54,208 nt of DNA. Origin: Sphingopyxis flava (lineage in GTDB: Bacteria; Pseudomonadota; Alphaproteobacteria; Sphingomonadales; Sphingomonadaceae). The DNA is taken from contig NZ_FUYP01000021.1 of assembly GCF_900168005.1 (NCBI RefSeq), positions 1 through 54,208 on the forward strand. The letters are read 5' to 3'. The position numbers were made by a program, and so were the translations under genes. Position 1 is the first letter of the stretch; each line of letters starts with the position of its first letter. The notes below the pieces were generated by a model. The model made no database searches and had not been told where the DNA came from. It worked only from the letters and a program-made list of their open reading frames with translations. Below, piece after piece: positions 34,678-43,928 of this stretch.

Positions 34678-35064
34678 TCAGGCCCCGCTTTGCGTCTTCG
34701 CAGGGTCAACCCAGGCGAGTGCCTCGGCGCGCTGATCGGGCTCGAACACGCGGTAGCTGATGAACGGGAGAATTGCGCTTTCAAGGCGGCTGGCCAAGCG
34801 AATCCAGGCCTGATCTGCAACGATGGCAACGCGTCCGAAGCGGTTGAGCTTCCCGAAGAGGGGCATTGCCCGGGCGGTGTAAGCGGGCAAGCCCGACAAT
34901 TCGATGCCGTCGATCGTCCGCGTCTCAACGAACATATGCACCTTTTCGTGTCGCGCCATCGCGCTGTCCAATCGGGTCATGATCGCGTCAAGATCCGAGC
35001 CGGTGATCTTGCCTGAGACTGCGAGGGCGAGCACGTCGTCCGAACTGTCGATAAACTCGTGCAT
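34678..35064 (-). CDS. SpoIIAA/STAS-like protein
   Basis: 128 residues: MHEFIDSSDDVLALAVSGKI, then TGSDLDAIMTRLDSAMARHE, VHMFVETRTIDGIEL, RFGRVAIVADQAWIR and a final FEPDQRAEALAWV. This is the pattern of the SpoIIAA-like (DUF3478/STAS-like) family, small soluble proteins linked to stress responses. It ends downstream of the conjugation genes and precedes groEL on the same strand, so it may belong to the stress cassette. Convergent with the TraG-like gene. Confidence 0.8.
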   Translation of the reverse strand: MHEFIDSSDDVLALAVSGKITGSDLDAIMTRLDSAMARHEKVHMFVETRTIDGIELSGLPAYTARAMPLFGKLNRFGRVAIVADQAWIRLASRLESAILPFISYRVFEPDQRAEALAWVDPAKTQSGA

Positions 35065-35222
35065 TCTGATCTCCTGCCAGCACCATCCTACGAAATTTCT
35101 CGACCGAAGCTACCCTGATTCCGGTCCGGTCAGAAATGGGAGATAGTCGATGTAGCAGGCCCGCTTGCATTCGAGAGATGTGCGAGCAAGGGCGGGAAGG
35201 CCATGCCCTCCCGCCCAGGAGG

Positions 35223-36848
<1,626 letters not shown>

Positions 36849-36898
36849 TTAACTCCTTTCCTTGTTCCTTCCTGAATGCTTGAGGAATGGCGGTCCTG

Positions 36899-37213
36899 CT
36901 AGGCCGCCTGCTTGAGCGGGACGACATTGTCGATCACGCCGAGGATGTCGCTTTCCTTCATGATGAGCAGGTCCTCGCCGTCGATCTTGACCTCGGTCCC
37001 CGACCATTTGCCGAAAAGGACCCGGTCGCCGGCTTTCACGGCGAGTTCGATGAGATTGCCGTTGTCATCGCGCGCGCCGAGACCGACGGCGACGACTTCG
37101 CCTTCCTGCGGCTTTTCCTTGGCGGTGTCGGGGATGATGATGCCGCCCGAGGTTTTTTCCTCGGCTTCAATGCGGCGGACGACCACACGGTCGTGCAAGG
37201 GGCGGAAATGCAT
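36899..37213 (-). CDS. groES: Co-chaperonin GroES
   Basis: 104 residues from the ATG at 37213 after a CGGAGG ribosome site. [20 protein letters not shown], the mobile loop [40 protein letters not shown]: a typical GroES, with a slightly extended C-terminus ([10 protein letters not shown]). It caps GroEL. First gene of the leftward groES-groEL operon; the CIRCE operator lies 114 bases upstream. Confidence 0.97.
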   Translation of the reverse strand: MHFRPLHDRVVVRRIEAEEKTSGGIIIPDTAKEKPQEGEVVAVGLGARDDNGNLIELAVKAGDRVLFGKWSGTEVKIDGEDLLIMKESDILGVIDNVVPLKQAA

Positions 37214-37326
37214 GCATAACCTCCGGATGCAAAACAATATGTGATGGCCCTCTCGTTCATCTGAACGACAGGCTTTCCGAAGCTAGGAAAGGAGATTTTT
37301 CCGTTCAAGGGGTGCAACGAAAAATA

Positions 37327-37353
37327 TTGGCACTCTGCGCGAGTGAGTGCCAA
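37327..37353. promoter_or_regulatory. CIRCE operator (HrcA-binding site)
   Basis: TTGGCACTC, nine bases, GAGTGCCAA: a perfect inverted repeat differing from the CIRCE consensus (TTAGCACTC-N9-GAGTGCTAA) at one symmetrical position. It lies in the divergent region between groES and the rightward gene at 37486, so it may control both. HrcA, encoded elsewhere in the host, represses at CIRCE and is released on heat shock. Confidence 0.9.
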
Positions 37354-37485
37354 TTGCCCTGATTTCAGTGCCTTGGTCATCGCGAATGCCCTCTTGACGC
37401 GACTCACGCGCGCACCAAGATTTGCAGCGGTGGACGTGGCGCCACGAACAACAATGGAGCGACGAGAAGGAAAGGAGGCACAGCA

Positions 37486-37722
37486 ATGTCGCAACCATTT
37501 TCCCGTTTTCTTCATCCCTTTGAAGTTGCCCGGCATCCGAGCCTGGAACCGGAAGTGAAGCGCGCAATTCTGGCGTCCTGGGCGTCCGACAGGTCCGCGG
37601 TCAGAAACCAGCCTGGCTTGCGCAAGCCCCCTGGAGCAAGGCGTCCCATCCCAGTCGACGAAATTCTTGCGGCGATGCACACGCTTGATCAGGGCCATGA
37701 GCGGCCGCAGCCGTCGCCGTGA
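37486..37722 (+). CDS. Small conserved protein divergent from groES
   Basis: 78 residues after a strong AAGGAGG ribosome site. MSQPFSRFLHPFEVARHPSL, then EVKRAILASWASDRSAVRNQ and a basic, Pro-rich centre leading to VDEILAAMHTLD. I recall this small family (sequence FEVA-HP--L---EKRAILASWASD) as common in alphaproteobacteria next to stress or Usg genes; no function is known. The stop overlaps the next start as GTGA. Confidence 0.75.
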   Translation: MSQPFSRFLHPFEVARHPSLEPEVKRAILASWASDRSAVRNQPGLRKPPGARRPIPVDEILAAMHTLDQGHERPQPSP

Positions 37723-37988
37723 TCGACCGGGGATTTATTGCGCAGCTGCGCGGCTATGGCCTGACGACTGCGGAAATCCACTATTATCGTCCGGACGCGC
37801 CTTCGCTTCTCCAGCTATTCGTCTGGCAGGAATATGATCTCGCTCCAGACTTTCCCGTGCTGTTCGATTTTCTCGACCACTGGCGTCGCGAGATCGAGGC
37901 GGCGCTCCATTCTGTGCGCATAGCCCATGAAGGGCTGATACGCCCTACGGAATGGAACGCCGTCGACGGCGTGATTTCGATTCAGTGA
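37719..37988 (+). CDS. usg: Usg-family protein
   Basis: 89 residues from a GTG. GYGLTTAEIHYYRPDAPSLL, then WQEYDLAPDFPVLFDFLDHW and ALHSVRIAHEGLIRPTEWNA match the Usg family, first noted near trp genes in alphaproteobacteria; its function is unknown. It is translationally coupled to both neighbours, and lies within the CIRCE-linked cluster, which suggests a stress-related role here. Confidence 0.85.
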   Translation: MIDRGFIAQLRGYGLTTAEIHYYRPDAPSLLQLFVWQEYDLAPDFPVLFDFLDHWRREIEAALHSVRIAHEGLIRPTEWNAVDGVISIQ

Positions 37989-38368
37989 ATCAAGGGGTGT
38001 TCAAGCGGATGCGACGCGGCCGCAAGGATGGTGCGCGCGTGCGCCTGCCGTTCGACGATATCATGGAGTTCGCGATCGCGTTGCTATCCATCAGTCCGCA
38101 GGAGCTCGAGGCGCTGCGCTGGACTTTTGCCGATCGTAAGCGGCTGCTCGATCATCTGCTTGCATCGGGCCGAGCCGCACAGGGTGTCGATCCCGAACGG
38201 TTGGGCATGCTACCGATCGAGATTAGCATTCCCAGAGACGATCTGACGAAGATGCAGCAATTCGCCGTTCGCGAACTTCCAAAGGCCGCGAGCAAAGCAG
38301 CAGTGATCGACCGTGTTCTCACCGCCCTCGACCTGGCAGCGCACCGCCAGGACCGTGAAGCCAGGTGA
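37985..38368 (+). CDS. Hypothetical protein of the stress cassette
   Basis: 127 residues from a GTG at 37985 overlapping the Usg stop (GTGA); a start at 37952 inside usg is less likely. N-terminus is Arg-rich (FKRMRRGRKDGARVRLP). Then DIMEFAIALLSISPQELEAL and a helical C-terminus with KAASKAAVIDRVLTALDL. No membrane segment and no family recognised. Last gene of the three-gene rightward transcript, followed by a hairpin. Confidence 0.65.
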   Translation: MNQGVFKRMRRGRKDGARVRLPFDDIMEFAIALLSISPQELEALRWTFADRKRLLDHLLASGRAAQGVDPERLGMLPIEISIPRDDLTKMQQFAVRELPKAASKAAVIDRVLTALDLAAHRQDREAR

Positions 38369-38369
38369 C

Positions 38370-38386
38370 GGTCTGGTAACCAGACC
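38370..38386 (+). terminator. Probable terminator hairpin
   Basis: GGTCTGG-taa-CCAGACC, a perfect 7-bp stem directly after the stop at 38368, followed by CGTTTCC. The T run is poor, so termination may be partial. The opposite strand gene (Hsp20, ending 38492) converges on it. Confidence 0.5.
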
Positions 38387-38491
38387 CGTTTCCGCCCGCT
38401 AATCGAGAAATTGGCTCATGGTGCTTCCTGAAATTCCGGGGCAGGAGCTTCGGAGCGCCGGTGGCCGGGAGCAGAGCGCCCCCGGCCTATC

Positions 38492-39010
38492 TCATGACGC
38501 CGCACCGCCATTGATCGGAATTCGGCGCACACTCTCGTCGGGCTTATCGGAGCGTGGCACTGTCACAGTCAGGACGCCGTTCTTGAACGTTGCGCTCGCC
38601 CTGTCGTGTTCGACACCGTTCGGAAGGCTGATCCGACGTTCGAAGCGGCCATAGCTTCGTTCAGAATAGCCGCGGTCCTTGTCCTCGACCTCGGCCTTCT
38701 TCTCGCCGCGAAGAGTGAGCGCGCCGTCCTCGACCAGCACCTCCACATTCTTCTCATCCAGGCCGGGAAGTTCGGCCGTTACACGGATTTCCTTGTCCGT
38801 CTCGCCGAGCTCTAGGTGAGGCCAGCCGGCGCGCCGATCAAACCCGGCAAAGGCGGGCATGTTGAAGCCACGCAAGACGTCGTCGAAGAGACGGTTCACC
38901 TCGCGGTGAAGCGATTGCAGCGGATGAGTGTCCCGGTCCTGTTCGGCGCTGACCGAGACAGGCAGCCGGTTTTCCTGCCGGCTCCAGGGAATGAGATCAC
39001 GAAAAGCCAT
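38492..39010 (-). CDS. Small heat-shock protein Hsp20 (second copy)
   Basis: 172 residues from the ATG at 39010, 9 bases after AAAGGAG; an in-frame ATG at 39019 abuts the ribosome site. MAFRDLIPWSRQENRLP, then HREVNRLFDDVLRGFNMPAF and an alpha-crystallin domain: KEIRVTAELPGLDEKNVEVL, TLRGEKKAEVEDKDRGYSER, ASATFKNGVLTVTVPRS. A holdase that binds unfolding proteins. It follows the other hsp20 by 104 bases of GC-rich dyad-rich DNA and probably shares its transcript. Confidence 0.93.
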   Translation of the reverse strand: MAFRDLIPWSRQENRLPVSVSAEQDRDTHPLQSLHREVNRLFDDVLRGFNMPAFAGFDRRAGWPHLELGETDKEIRVTAELPGLDEKNVEVLVEDGALTLRGEKKAEVEDKDRGYSERSYGRFERRISLPNGVEHDRASATFKNGVLTVTVPRSDKPDESVRRIPINGGAAS

Positions 39011-39114
39011 GATAAGCATCTCCTTTCTGGCTGGATCCTGTCGATACCTGCCGGCACCTGCCGGCCGCCGCTGGCGGGAGGGACGAAAGCGGCGCCGGCA
39101 GGCCGGCGGCGGGA

Positions 39115-39588
39115 TCAGGCAACTTCGCTCGCCTTCTCCTTCGCCTCGCCGATTTGGCGACCGTCCGGGGCTCCGCCGCCGATTTCGATTCGGCGCGGCT
39201 TCATTGCTTCAGGAACGACACGCCGGAGTTCGATCGAGAGCAGTCCATGTTCGAAGCTCGCCGCTCCGACCTCGATGAAGTCGGCAAGCTGGAAGCGTCG
39301 CTCGAACGATCGAGACGCGATGCCTCGGTGGAGATACTCTCCCTTGTCCGCATCATCGGCGCGCTTGCCGGTCACGGTGAGCTGGTTCTGCTGCGCCACG
39401 ATCTCGATGTCGTCGGGTCTGAACCCTGCGATCGCCAAGGTGATGCGGAAGCTGTCATCGCCAAGCTTCACAATATCGAAGAGCGGATAGCCGTCGTCCT
39501 CGCGTGCTCCCGCCTCAAGCAGGTTGAAAAGACGGTCAAAGCCGACCGTTGATCGCCTGTACGGCGTAAAGTCGAAGTTGGTTCTCAT
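39115..39588 (-). CDS. Small heat-shock protein Hsp20, IbpA-type (class A)
   Basis: 157 residues from the ATG at 39588, after GGAGGA. MRTNFDFTPYRRSTVGFDRL, YPLFDIVKLGDDSFRITLAI, GFRPDDIEIVAQQNQLTVTG, SFERRFQLADFIEVGAASFE, HGLLSIELRRVVPE: class A alphaproteobacterial Hsp20, the type whose mRNA is usually under a ROSE thermometer in rhizobia. Distinct from the class C/M-like neighbour, so together they can form a two-member holdase system. First gene of the pair. Confidence 0.94.
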   Translation of the reverse strand: MRTNFDFTPYRRSTVGFDRLFNLLEAGAREDDGYPLFDIVKLGDDSFRITLAIAGFRPDDIEIVAQQNQLTVTGKRADDADKGEYLHRGIASRSFERRFQLADFIEVGAASFEHGLLSIELRRVVPEAMKPRRIEIGGGAPDGRQIGEAKEKASEVA

Positions 39589-39676
39589 TTCCAAATCCTC
39601 CAACGAAGCAATTTGGGCATGAGAAGCGTCGGTATGCGAGAGCCGACGCCCTCTATGTCCATCCGGACCCGGATGG
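39589..39676 (-). promoter_or_regulatory. ROSE-like RNA thermometer before hsp20
   Basis: Read on the minus strand, the 5' leader holds three hairpins. Stem 1 is 39676-39659 (CCATCCGG/CCGGATGG). Stem 2 is 39649-39626 (GCGTCGG/CCGACGC). The last is TTGCT (39611-39607), loop, GGAGGA (39601-39596), seven bases before the ATG. A U(U/C)GCU sequence masking the Shine-Dalgarno in the last of several hairpins is the defining feature of ROSE elements upstream of alphaproteobacterial hsp20 genes. Heating would melt the weak final stem and permit translation. The transcript start is not known. Confidence 0.7.
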
Positions 39677-39870
39677 CGTCCGGTATTGCAGAGCTAGTGA
39701 GGCCAAAGTTCGATTCAAGAGCCTGATCGCACGTTGGCGGTACCTCTGATCGAACCGCGCTGGCTTCCACGAAAAAGCGGATATTGAACCCGCTGCAGGC
39801 GGAGACGGAACCGCATCGCGATGGGGTAGCGAGGATAGTGACGCGAGCCTGCCTCTCGCGATGGGCCTGG

Positions 39871-40797
39871 TTATGCAATTGCGGGGATTGTTCGACCGTC
39901 AGCTATTACCGTTTGCGCGAGCCAAGCGATGAAGCTGCCGTCCCTCCAGTTCCGGTGCGTTACCACGAACCCGGGAGATGTACGCTCGGCCTGGCACCGC
40001 GTGGCCTCACGCGTCGCATCGATCGCCAGCCGCATGCGCCGGCCACCTACCGCGTTCGAGATGACCAATTCAATCAGGGTTCGTTCGTCGTCTGCACCCG
40101 GTCGGACGCGGTGGATCGCACATTCGACGCCGTGGGCATCCAGCGCCGCTTGAAGATGCTCGAGAGCGCGGAGCACATCCCGATCGAGTTCCGAACGAAC
40201 GAGGATGAACCGTCGAGCATGGAAGATCGGGGCTGCGTACGCTTCGATCGCTGCGGCGCGACCGTCCGGCTCGCCTTCGAAGGCAACGAGCGCGAGGTAA
40301 GGACCCTCGATGTCGCTTTCGGTGCCGACCGTTCCTGTCACACGCAGCGGCGACATATTGGGGCCATAGAGCAATGGCGGCCGGACATCGGTGGCATAGA
40401 GGACGGCGAAACCGTGTATGGAATGCCCGTTGCGTGCGGTGCGCAGAAGGGAGGCGGCGGCCTCGCCATTATGTAGAGCGACCGGGTGCGTCCAGAAGTG
40501 TTCGGCAAGGCCCACGCCGGGAGCCACTTCGAAGCCGGCAGCGGCCGTCTTCAACGCTCCGAACAGGTCAACGATAGAGGGCTGATCGGGTGCGCGGGCG
40601 GGGGCTGGAATTTCATTGCAGCCCGCAGCGTCGATGAGTTCCTCCAGCAGGTTCGCCATGGAGTGGCGCGAGGATGCGGCCGCATGCCCGGGCAGCGGCG
40701 GCAGGTCGAGATCCGTTGTGAGCCGGAACAATGGGCGAGCGACCGGCGCGGCTATGGAGGCAGCGGAGGAGCGAAACTGGTCCAGATCCATCGCCAC
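39871..40797 (-). CDS. Divergent DUF1173-like protein
   Basis: 308 residues (ATG at 40797, or 40791). It parallels the protein at 10892-12187. GVGLAEHFWTHPVALHNGEA matches GIELGRALWTHAQALHSKRI, and IEGPYLALVAFEGEPDGRAA matches IKGPYLTIVVAGQYPEAHGY. AAPIFHARRFILVRSELDRD matches AQPIYSGKRFIPVDSEFERA. The N-terminal third is shorter. The C-terminal PDF...VEA pair seen in the other copy is not apparent; instead it reads RTLIELVISNAVGGRRMRLA. If the C-terminus is a nuclease fold, this copy seems to have lost the active site. Function unknown. Confidence 0.7.
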   Translation of the reverse strand: MAMDLDQFRSSAASIAAPVARPLFRLTTDLDLPPLPGHAAASSRHSMANLLEELIDAAGCNEIPAPARAPDQPSIVDLFGALKTAAAGFEVAPGVGLAEHFWTHPVALHNGEAAASLLRTARNGHSIHGFAVLYATDVRPPLLYGPNMSPLRVTGTVGTESDIEGPYLALVAFEGEPDGRAAAIEAYAAPIFHARRFILVRSELDRDVLRALEHLQAALDAHGVECAIHRVRPGADDERTLIELVISNAVGGRRMRLAIDATREATRCQAERTSPGFVVTHRNWRDGSFIAWLAQTVIADGRTIPAIA

Positions 40798-40855
40798 GCT
40801 CTAGCACAGCTTCATCCGCGCGTGAGAGAGGGAAGCGCCGAACAATGACAACTAC

Positions 40856-40886
40856 GTCACTTTACCTTGCCCAGCGGTAAAGTGAC
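40856..40886. promoter_or_regulatory. Perfect 11-bp inverted repeat before the winged-helix gene
   Basis: GTCACTTTACC, nine bases, GGTAAAGTGAC. It lies between the divergent gene starts at 40797 and 40940. Size and position fit an operator for a dimeric regulator, perhaps the winged-helix protein encoded next door. The half-site resembles GTCACTTACC at 43766-43775 next to the second integrase. Confidence 0.65.
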
Positions 40887-40939
40887 ACTGGTGGCAAAAT
40901 CGCCAAATGACCGTCTTTGTGAGTAATTGGGGGATTCAC

Positions 40940-41569
40940 ATGAGTCTAACTTTGTGCTTGATTCGTTCCATGTTTCAGCAGGACCTTTTCGCACCTCCGC
41001 CCGCCCGCCGGACAATCGGAATACCCGATATCGTCCGCACGATCGCCGAACATTCAGCGCGTCCGCGCTACACCTTCATGGTGCTCGACCTTATTTCGCG
41101 GGTCGCCCGGGCGAATGGGCAGGCCGGGCCGCTCGTGCGCGATGGCGAGGCTCTGGTACCGATCCGTGAATGGCTGGCGACCGCGATCGCGCCGAGCGGG
41201 GCGCGGTACCATCAGCGTCGCGCGACCGCCGGCAAGGTGCGGGCGGCGCTCGCCGCGAAGGGCGAGCTGCCGGCCGACACGGCTGAAGCTGAACGGATCG
41301 TGGAAGCGCAAGTCAGCGAGCGCATTCGGGATACGGGCATGACGGCGATCAGCCGGGCCGTGTCCGAGCTGGTGCGGGCGGGTCTTATCGAACGCCACTA
41401 TCAGGGTTTCCTGGTGGATCATGAGAACCGCGGGGCGCAGCGACATGCGGTCTATACGATAACGCCCGCCGTCCGGGCCGCGCTGCATCCCAACGTCGCC
41501 ACGAGTGAGCATCAGCGAGACTTCTACATTCGCGGAATGCACGGCCAGCCTCGCGCGGCGGTGTCATGA
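40940..41569 (+). CDS. Winged-helix DNA-binding protein
   Basis: 209 residues from the ATG at 40940 (the frame opens at 40907; an ATG at 40970 beginning MFQQDLFAPPP is also possible). RPRYTFMVLDLISRVARANG, ALVPIREWLATAIAPSGARY, then SRAVSELVRAGLIERHYQGF and a beta wing (HAVYTITPAVRAAL) form a winged helix-turn-helix reminiscent of MarR or plasmid replication proteins. The RHHxR-rich middle (YHQRRATAGKVRAALAAKGE) may contact DNA. Preceded by the 11-bp inverted repeat. Replication initiator or autoregulator are both possible; I cannot choose. Confidence 0.6.
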   Translation: MSLTLCLIRSMFQQDLFAPPPARRTIGIPDIVRTIAEHSARPRYTFMVLDLISRVARANGQAGPLVRDGEALVPIREWLATAIAPSGARYHQRRATAGKVRAALAAKGELPADTAEAERIVEAQVSERIRDTGMTAISRAVSELVRAGLIERHYQGFLVDHENRGAQRHAVYTITPAVRAALHPNVATSEHQRDFYIRGMHGQPRAAVS

Positions 41570-41589
41570 TAGCGCTGGAGGTTTGCCGC

Positions 41590-42453
41590 TCAAGCGTGAC
41601 CAGAAGTCGACGTCAGTTTTTCCAGTTTGGCGAGGAAAAAGCGCTCACTCCACAGATCAAGCGACCTGAGTTCGGCCGGCCGCAGGAAACGCCGCACGTC
41701 GTCAGCGGCGGCCTTCCAGTCGATCTTCGCAATCGTGCTGCCCAGCGCTTCGTTCAGCCAGGGCATGTCGACGGCGATGTGATTATCTCCCGCCCAGGGA
41801 CCGGCCTGGATGAGGGCATTGCGCAGGAGGGCCAGATTGAGCGTTACTCCCTTGGCGACATACCAGGAGAAATCGAACCAGTCCCGACCCTTGAGGAAAC
41901 CCCGGCATAGCAAGGCATGAATCTTGAGAGCGAAATTGGACGGCAGATCCTGGTGCCGAACTTCGTGGTCCGCTGGAAAATCGAGATAGCTGGACGCCTC
42001 GCCCGAACCCGCAGGTGGGTTGACGTCGATCTCTAGCTTGATCCGGATCGTCTTTGGCTTACCAGCGCCCGCAAAAGACAGGTCGAGTTGGCTCGCGATG
42101 GAATCGTTCTTGATCAGCGCCTGGCGGATAGCCGTGTCCATCTTCGCCCTGGGCAGAGCATCGAGCTTCAGCCCGAACTGGCCGAACACCTCGATCAGGG
42201 TCTTGAGATAAGGCGTCCAGTCGAAGTCTGGGTCGGCCTGGCGCAGCAGGAAGTCGAGATCTTCCGAGAAGCGCGGTAGGCTGTTCAGGATGCGCAGGGA
42301 CGTGCCGCCCTGGAATAGCGCGACGTCGAAGAAGTCGCCGCGCCAAAGGGCATAGAGCGCGATTTCCTGGAGGATTTCCTTGACCGCATTCTCTTCCTCT
42401 AGCGCATTGGCGGGATCGTAGCGGCGCAGTTTCTCCTGGATGATGTCAATCAT
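41590..42453 (-). CDS. abiEii: AbiEii-type nucleotidyltransferase toxin
   Basis: 287 residues. FQGGTSLRILNSLPRFSEDL-DF carries the Gly-Gly-Thr-Ser and Ser-Glu-Asp-Leu-Asp-Phe motifs of the DUF1814/AbiEii nucleotidyltransferases. IRIKLEIDVNPPAG supplies the third acidic site, and FALKIHALLCRGFLKGRDWF-D closes the family pattern. Known AbiEii enzymes are GTP- or nucleotide-transferring toxins of a type IV toxin-antitoxin system giving phage abortive infection and plasmid stability. It overlaps its antitoxin gene by 8 bases. Confidence 0.9.
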   Translation of the reverse strand: MIDIIQEKLRRYDPANALEEENAVKEILQEIALYALWRGDFFDVALFQGGTSLRILNSLPRFSEDLDFLLRQADPDFDWTPYLKTLIEVFGQFGLKLDALPRAKMDTAIRQALIKNDSIASQLDLSFAGAGKPKTIRIKLEIDVNPPAGSGEASSYLDFPADHEVRHQDLPSNFALKIHALLCRGFLKGRDWFDFSWYVAKGVTLNLALLRNALIQAGPWAGDNHIAVDMPWLNEALGSTIAKIDWKAAADDVRRFLRPAELRSLDLWSERFFLAKLEKLTSTSGHA

Positions 42454-43120
42454 GTGCTGAGCGGACCTTCCTGGCCATGACAGTGCTTTCGAGCGCGGCG
42501 AGGAAGCTGTTCACGGCCTTGTGCTTGTAGACCGGTTTCAGCTTGGCGAAATCCTTCCGTCGGAGCCCGAGGAGCATGTCCTCGTCGATCCGCATGCCAT
42601 GGGTCAGCCACTCGATGCCCGCCCACTGCTGCTTGCGCAGGGCAACGAGGTCCAACAAGGCCCGCAGCGGCTGTGCGACGAAGGCGATGAGCTTGCCCAT
42701 CTGCACGCGATCGACGCCGGCCAGGAACTGATAATCCGCGATAGCGAGCGGATGAAAGCTGAACGTGCCGAAGTCTGTCGTTTCAAAGCGGAGCGTTTTG
42801 CGGCCAGGCGTCACTCCCGCGGTCACAAAGACCGCTTCGGGGATCCAGCCATGATGGGCGAGCGCGCTTTCGAAAGAGACATAGCTACCCGGCATCAGAC
42901 CTTGCGCAATGGCGAAGGGATGGATGGTTTCGGCCCGATAGCGCTTAGCCAGCAGGTAGGTGCCGCGCTTCACGCGGAGCAGGGAACCATCCTTGAGCGC
43001 CCGATTGACCAGGCCGTAGCGCCGGGCGTCTCCGCCGCCCAGCAGATTGCCGAGCTGGCGTTCGCTGAGGATATGATCGGCCAGACCCGCTGCCGTGATC
43101 TGTTGCGCCAGGGAGGACAT
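42446..43120 (-). CDS. abiEi: AbiEi-type antitoxin
   Basis: 224 residues from the ATG at 43120. N-terminal winged helix (SERQLGNLLGGGDARRYGLV, DGSLLRVKRGTYLLAKRYRA), then the AbiEi antitoxin region (AIAQGLMPGSYVSFESALAH, FVTAGVTPGRKTLRFETTDF, AQPLRALLDLVALRK). AbiEi represses its own promoter by binding inverted repeats with the winged helix; an imperfect dyad lies just upstream. It counters AbiEii without binding it directly in the studied case. Confidence 0.9.
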   Translation of the reverse strand: MSSLAQQITAAGLADHILSERQLGNLLGGGDARRYGLVNRALKDGSLLRVKRGTYLLAKRYRAETIHPFAIAQGLMPGSYVSFESALAHHGWIPEAVFVTAGVTPGRKTLRFETTDFGTFSFHPLAIADYQFLAGVDRVQMGKLIAFVAQPLRALLDLVALRKQQWAGIEWLTHGMRIDEDMLLGLRRKDFAKLKPVYKHKAVNSFLAALESTVMARKVRSAHD

Positions 43121-43132
43121 GAAATTCCCGAT

Positions 43133-43151
43133 ACTTCCAATGTATGAAAGT
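43133..43151 (-). promoter_or_regulatory. Imperfect dyad before abiEi
   Basis: On the minus strand ACTTtCA-tacat-TGgAAGT, 13-31 bases upstream of the abiEi ATG in an AT-rich patch. AbiEi-family antitoxins autorepress at inverted repeats in this position. Confidence 0.5.
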
Positions 43152-43252
43152 TTCCAGAATTTTCTGACGAAGGGCGGGAAGCAGCGGAGGCACCCAGCAT
43201 TGCTTAGTCTGCCCTTGATCCTGTCCAGAATATCAAACAGGAGGTTATCGCC

Positions 43253-43783
43253 ATGAGCAAGCCTGTTACGCTCAATGTTCGGATCAGGGGCGCACTAGGC
43301 GATTTCGTCATGGCACATGTCGGCGCCGAAGGCTCCTACGAAAATGTCAGCGAATATGTCCGCGACCTCATCCGCCGGGACAAGGAACGGCTCAAGCCGA
43401 GCAGTTTGGTCGCCTCAAGGCAGAGCTTACGCAGGCATTCAATGCGCCGGAGGGCGGCTGGGCGAAATTTATGCCTGTACGCGACCGCTGGGGCGAGGCC
43501 CAAGGCGGATGCCTACATTCGCGGCCTCTTCGACTGCTTCGATCGGATCGCTAGGCGCGAAACGCGATGGCGCGCCATTCCGGCAGAATTCGGGGTCGAG
43601 GGCTTTTTCGGCCGCCATGAGCATCACTATGTCTTTTGGCGTTTCTGTCGGATGGATCCGTCGGGCATCGTGACCGTCCTGCACGCGCGTCGATATCGCG
43701 CTCTGATCAGCATTATCGGAAAAGCTTGTAAAACAGCCCCAAAAACCGCCCTCCCCGCGCGATCTGTCACTTACCATAATTGA
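43253..43783 (+). pseudogene. Decayed parD-parE toxin-antitoxin locus
   Basis: The start (MSKPVTLNVRIRGALGDFVM, SENVSEYVRDLIRRDKER-like) is a ParD antitoxin. After DKERLKP the ParD tail continues in the +1 frame (EQFGRLKAELTQAFNAP), so a base is missing near 43400. Traces of a ParE N-terminus (GEIYACTR, then DRWGEAQ) appear in two further frames. The original frame then resumes as ParE: ADAYIRGLFDCFDRIARRET, AIPAEFGVEGFFGRHEHHYV, SGIVTVLHARRYRA. The ParE tail is cut. The 176-residue open frame is therefore a mosaic of a broken, partly deleted locus. The ParD DNA-binding part could still be made. Confidence 0.8.
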
Positions 43784-43796
43784 TCGTTATGGTAAG
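43770..43796. other. Lox-like inverted repeat upstream of the second recombinase
   Basis: CTTACCATAA-ttgatcg-TTATGGTAAG: perfect 10-bp arms around a 7-bp asymmetric spacer, 133 bases before the recombinase gene. Arms of 9-13 bp around a 6-8 bp crossover region are the architecture of tyrosine-recombinase core sites (attP, lox, dif), and such sites often flank their own integrase gene. It may instead be an operator for the same gene. Confidence 0.55.
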
Positions 43797-43928
43797 AACA
43801 AGTGCGCGGAAACAGCAGGGAAGGGCCAAAATGACGATCGCGAAAATGGCAGCGAAATCACGCGGCACAAATGTGCCGCGCCTTGTGCCGCATGAGCACA
43901 ATGCCCGGCGCAAGGGCGCGTAGCAACG

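Noticed and set aside
39010..39115. Second ROSE element between the two hsp20 genes
   Set aside because: The stretch is dyad-rich (GCCGGCAGG repeats) but has no TTGCT or TCGCT facing the AAAGGAG ribosome site of the second gene.
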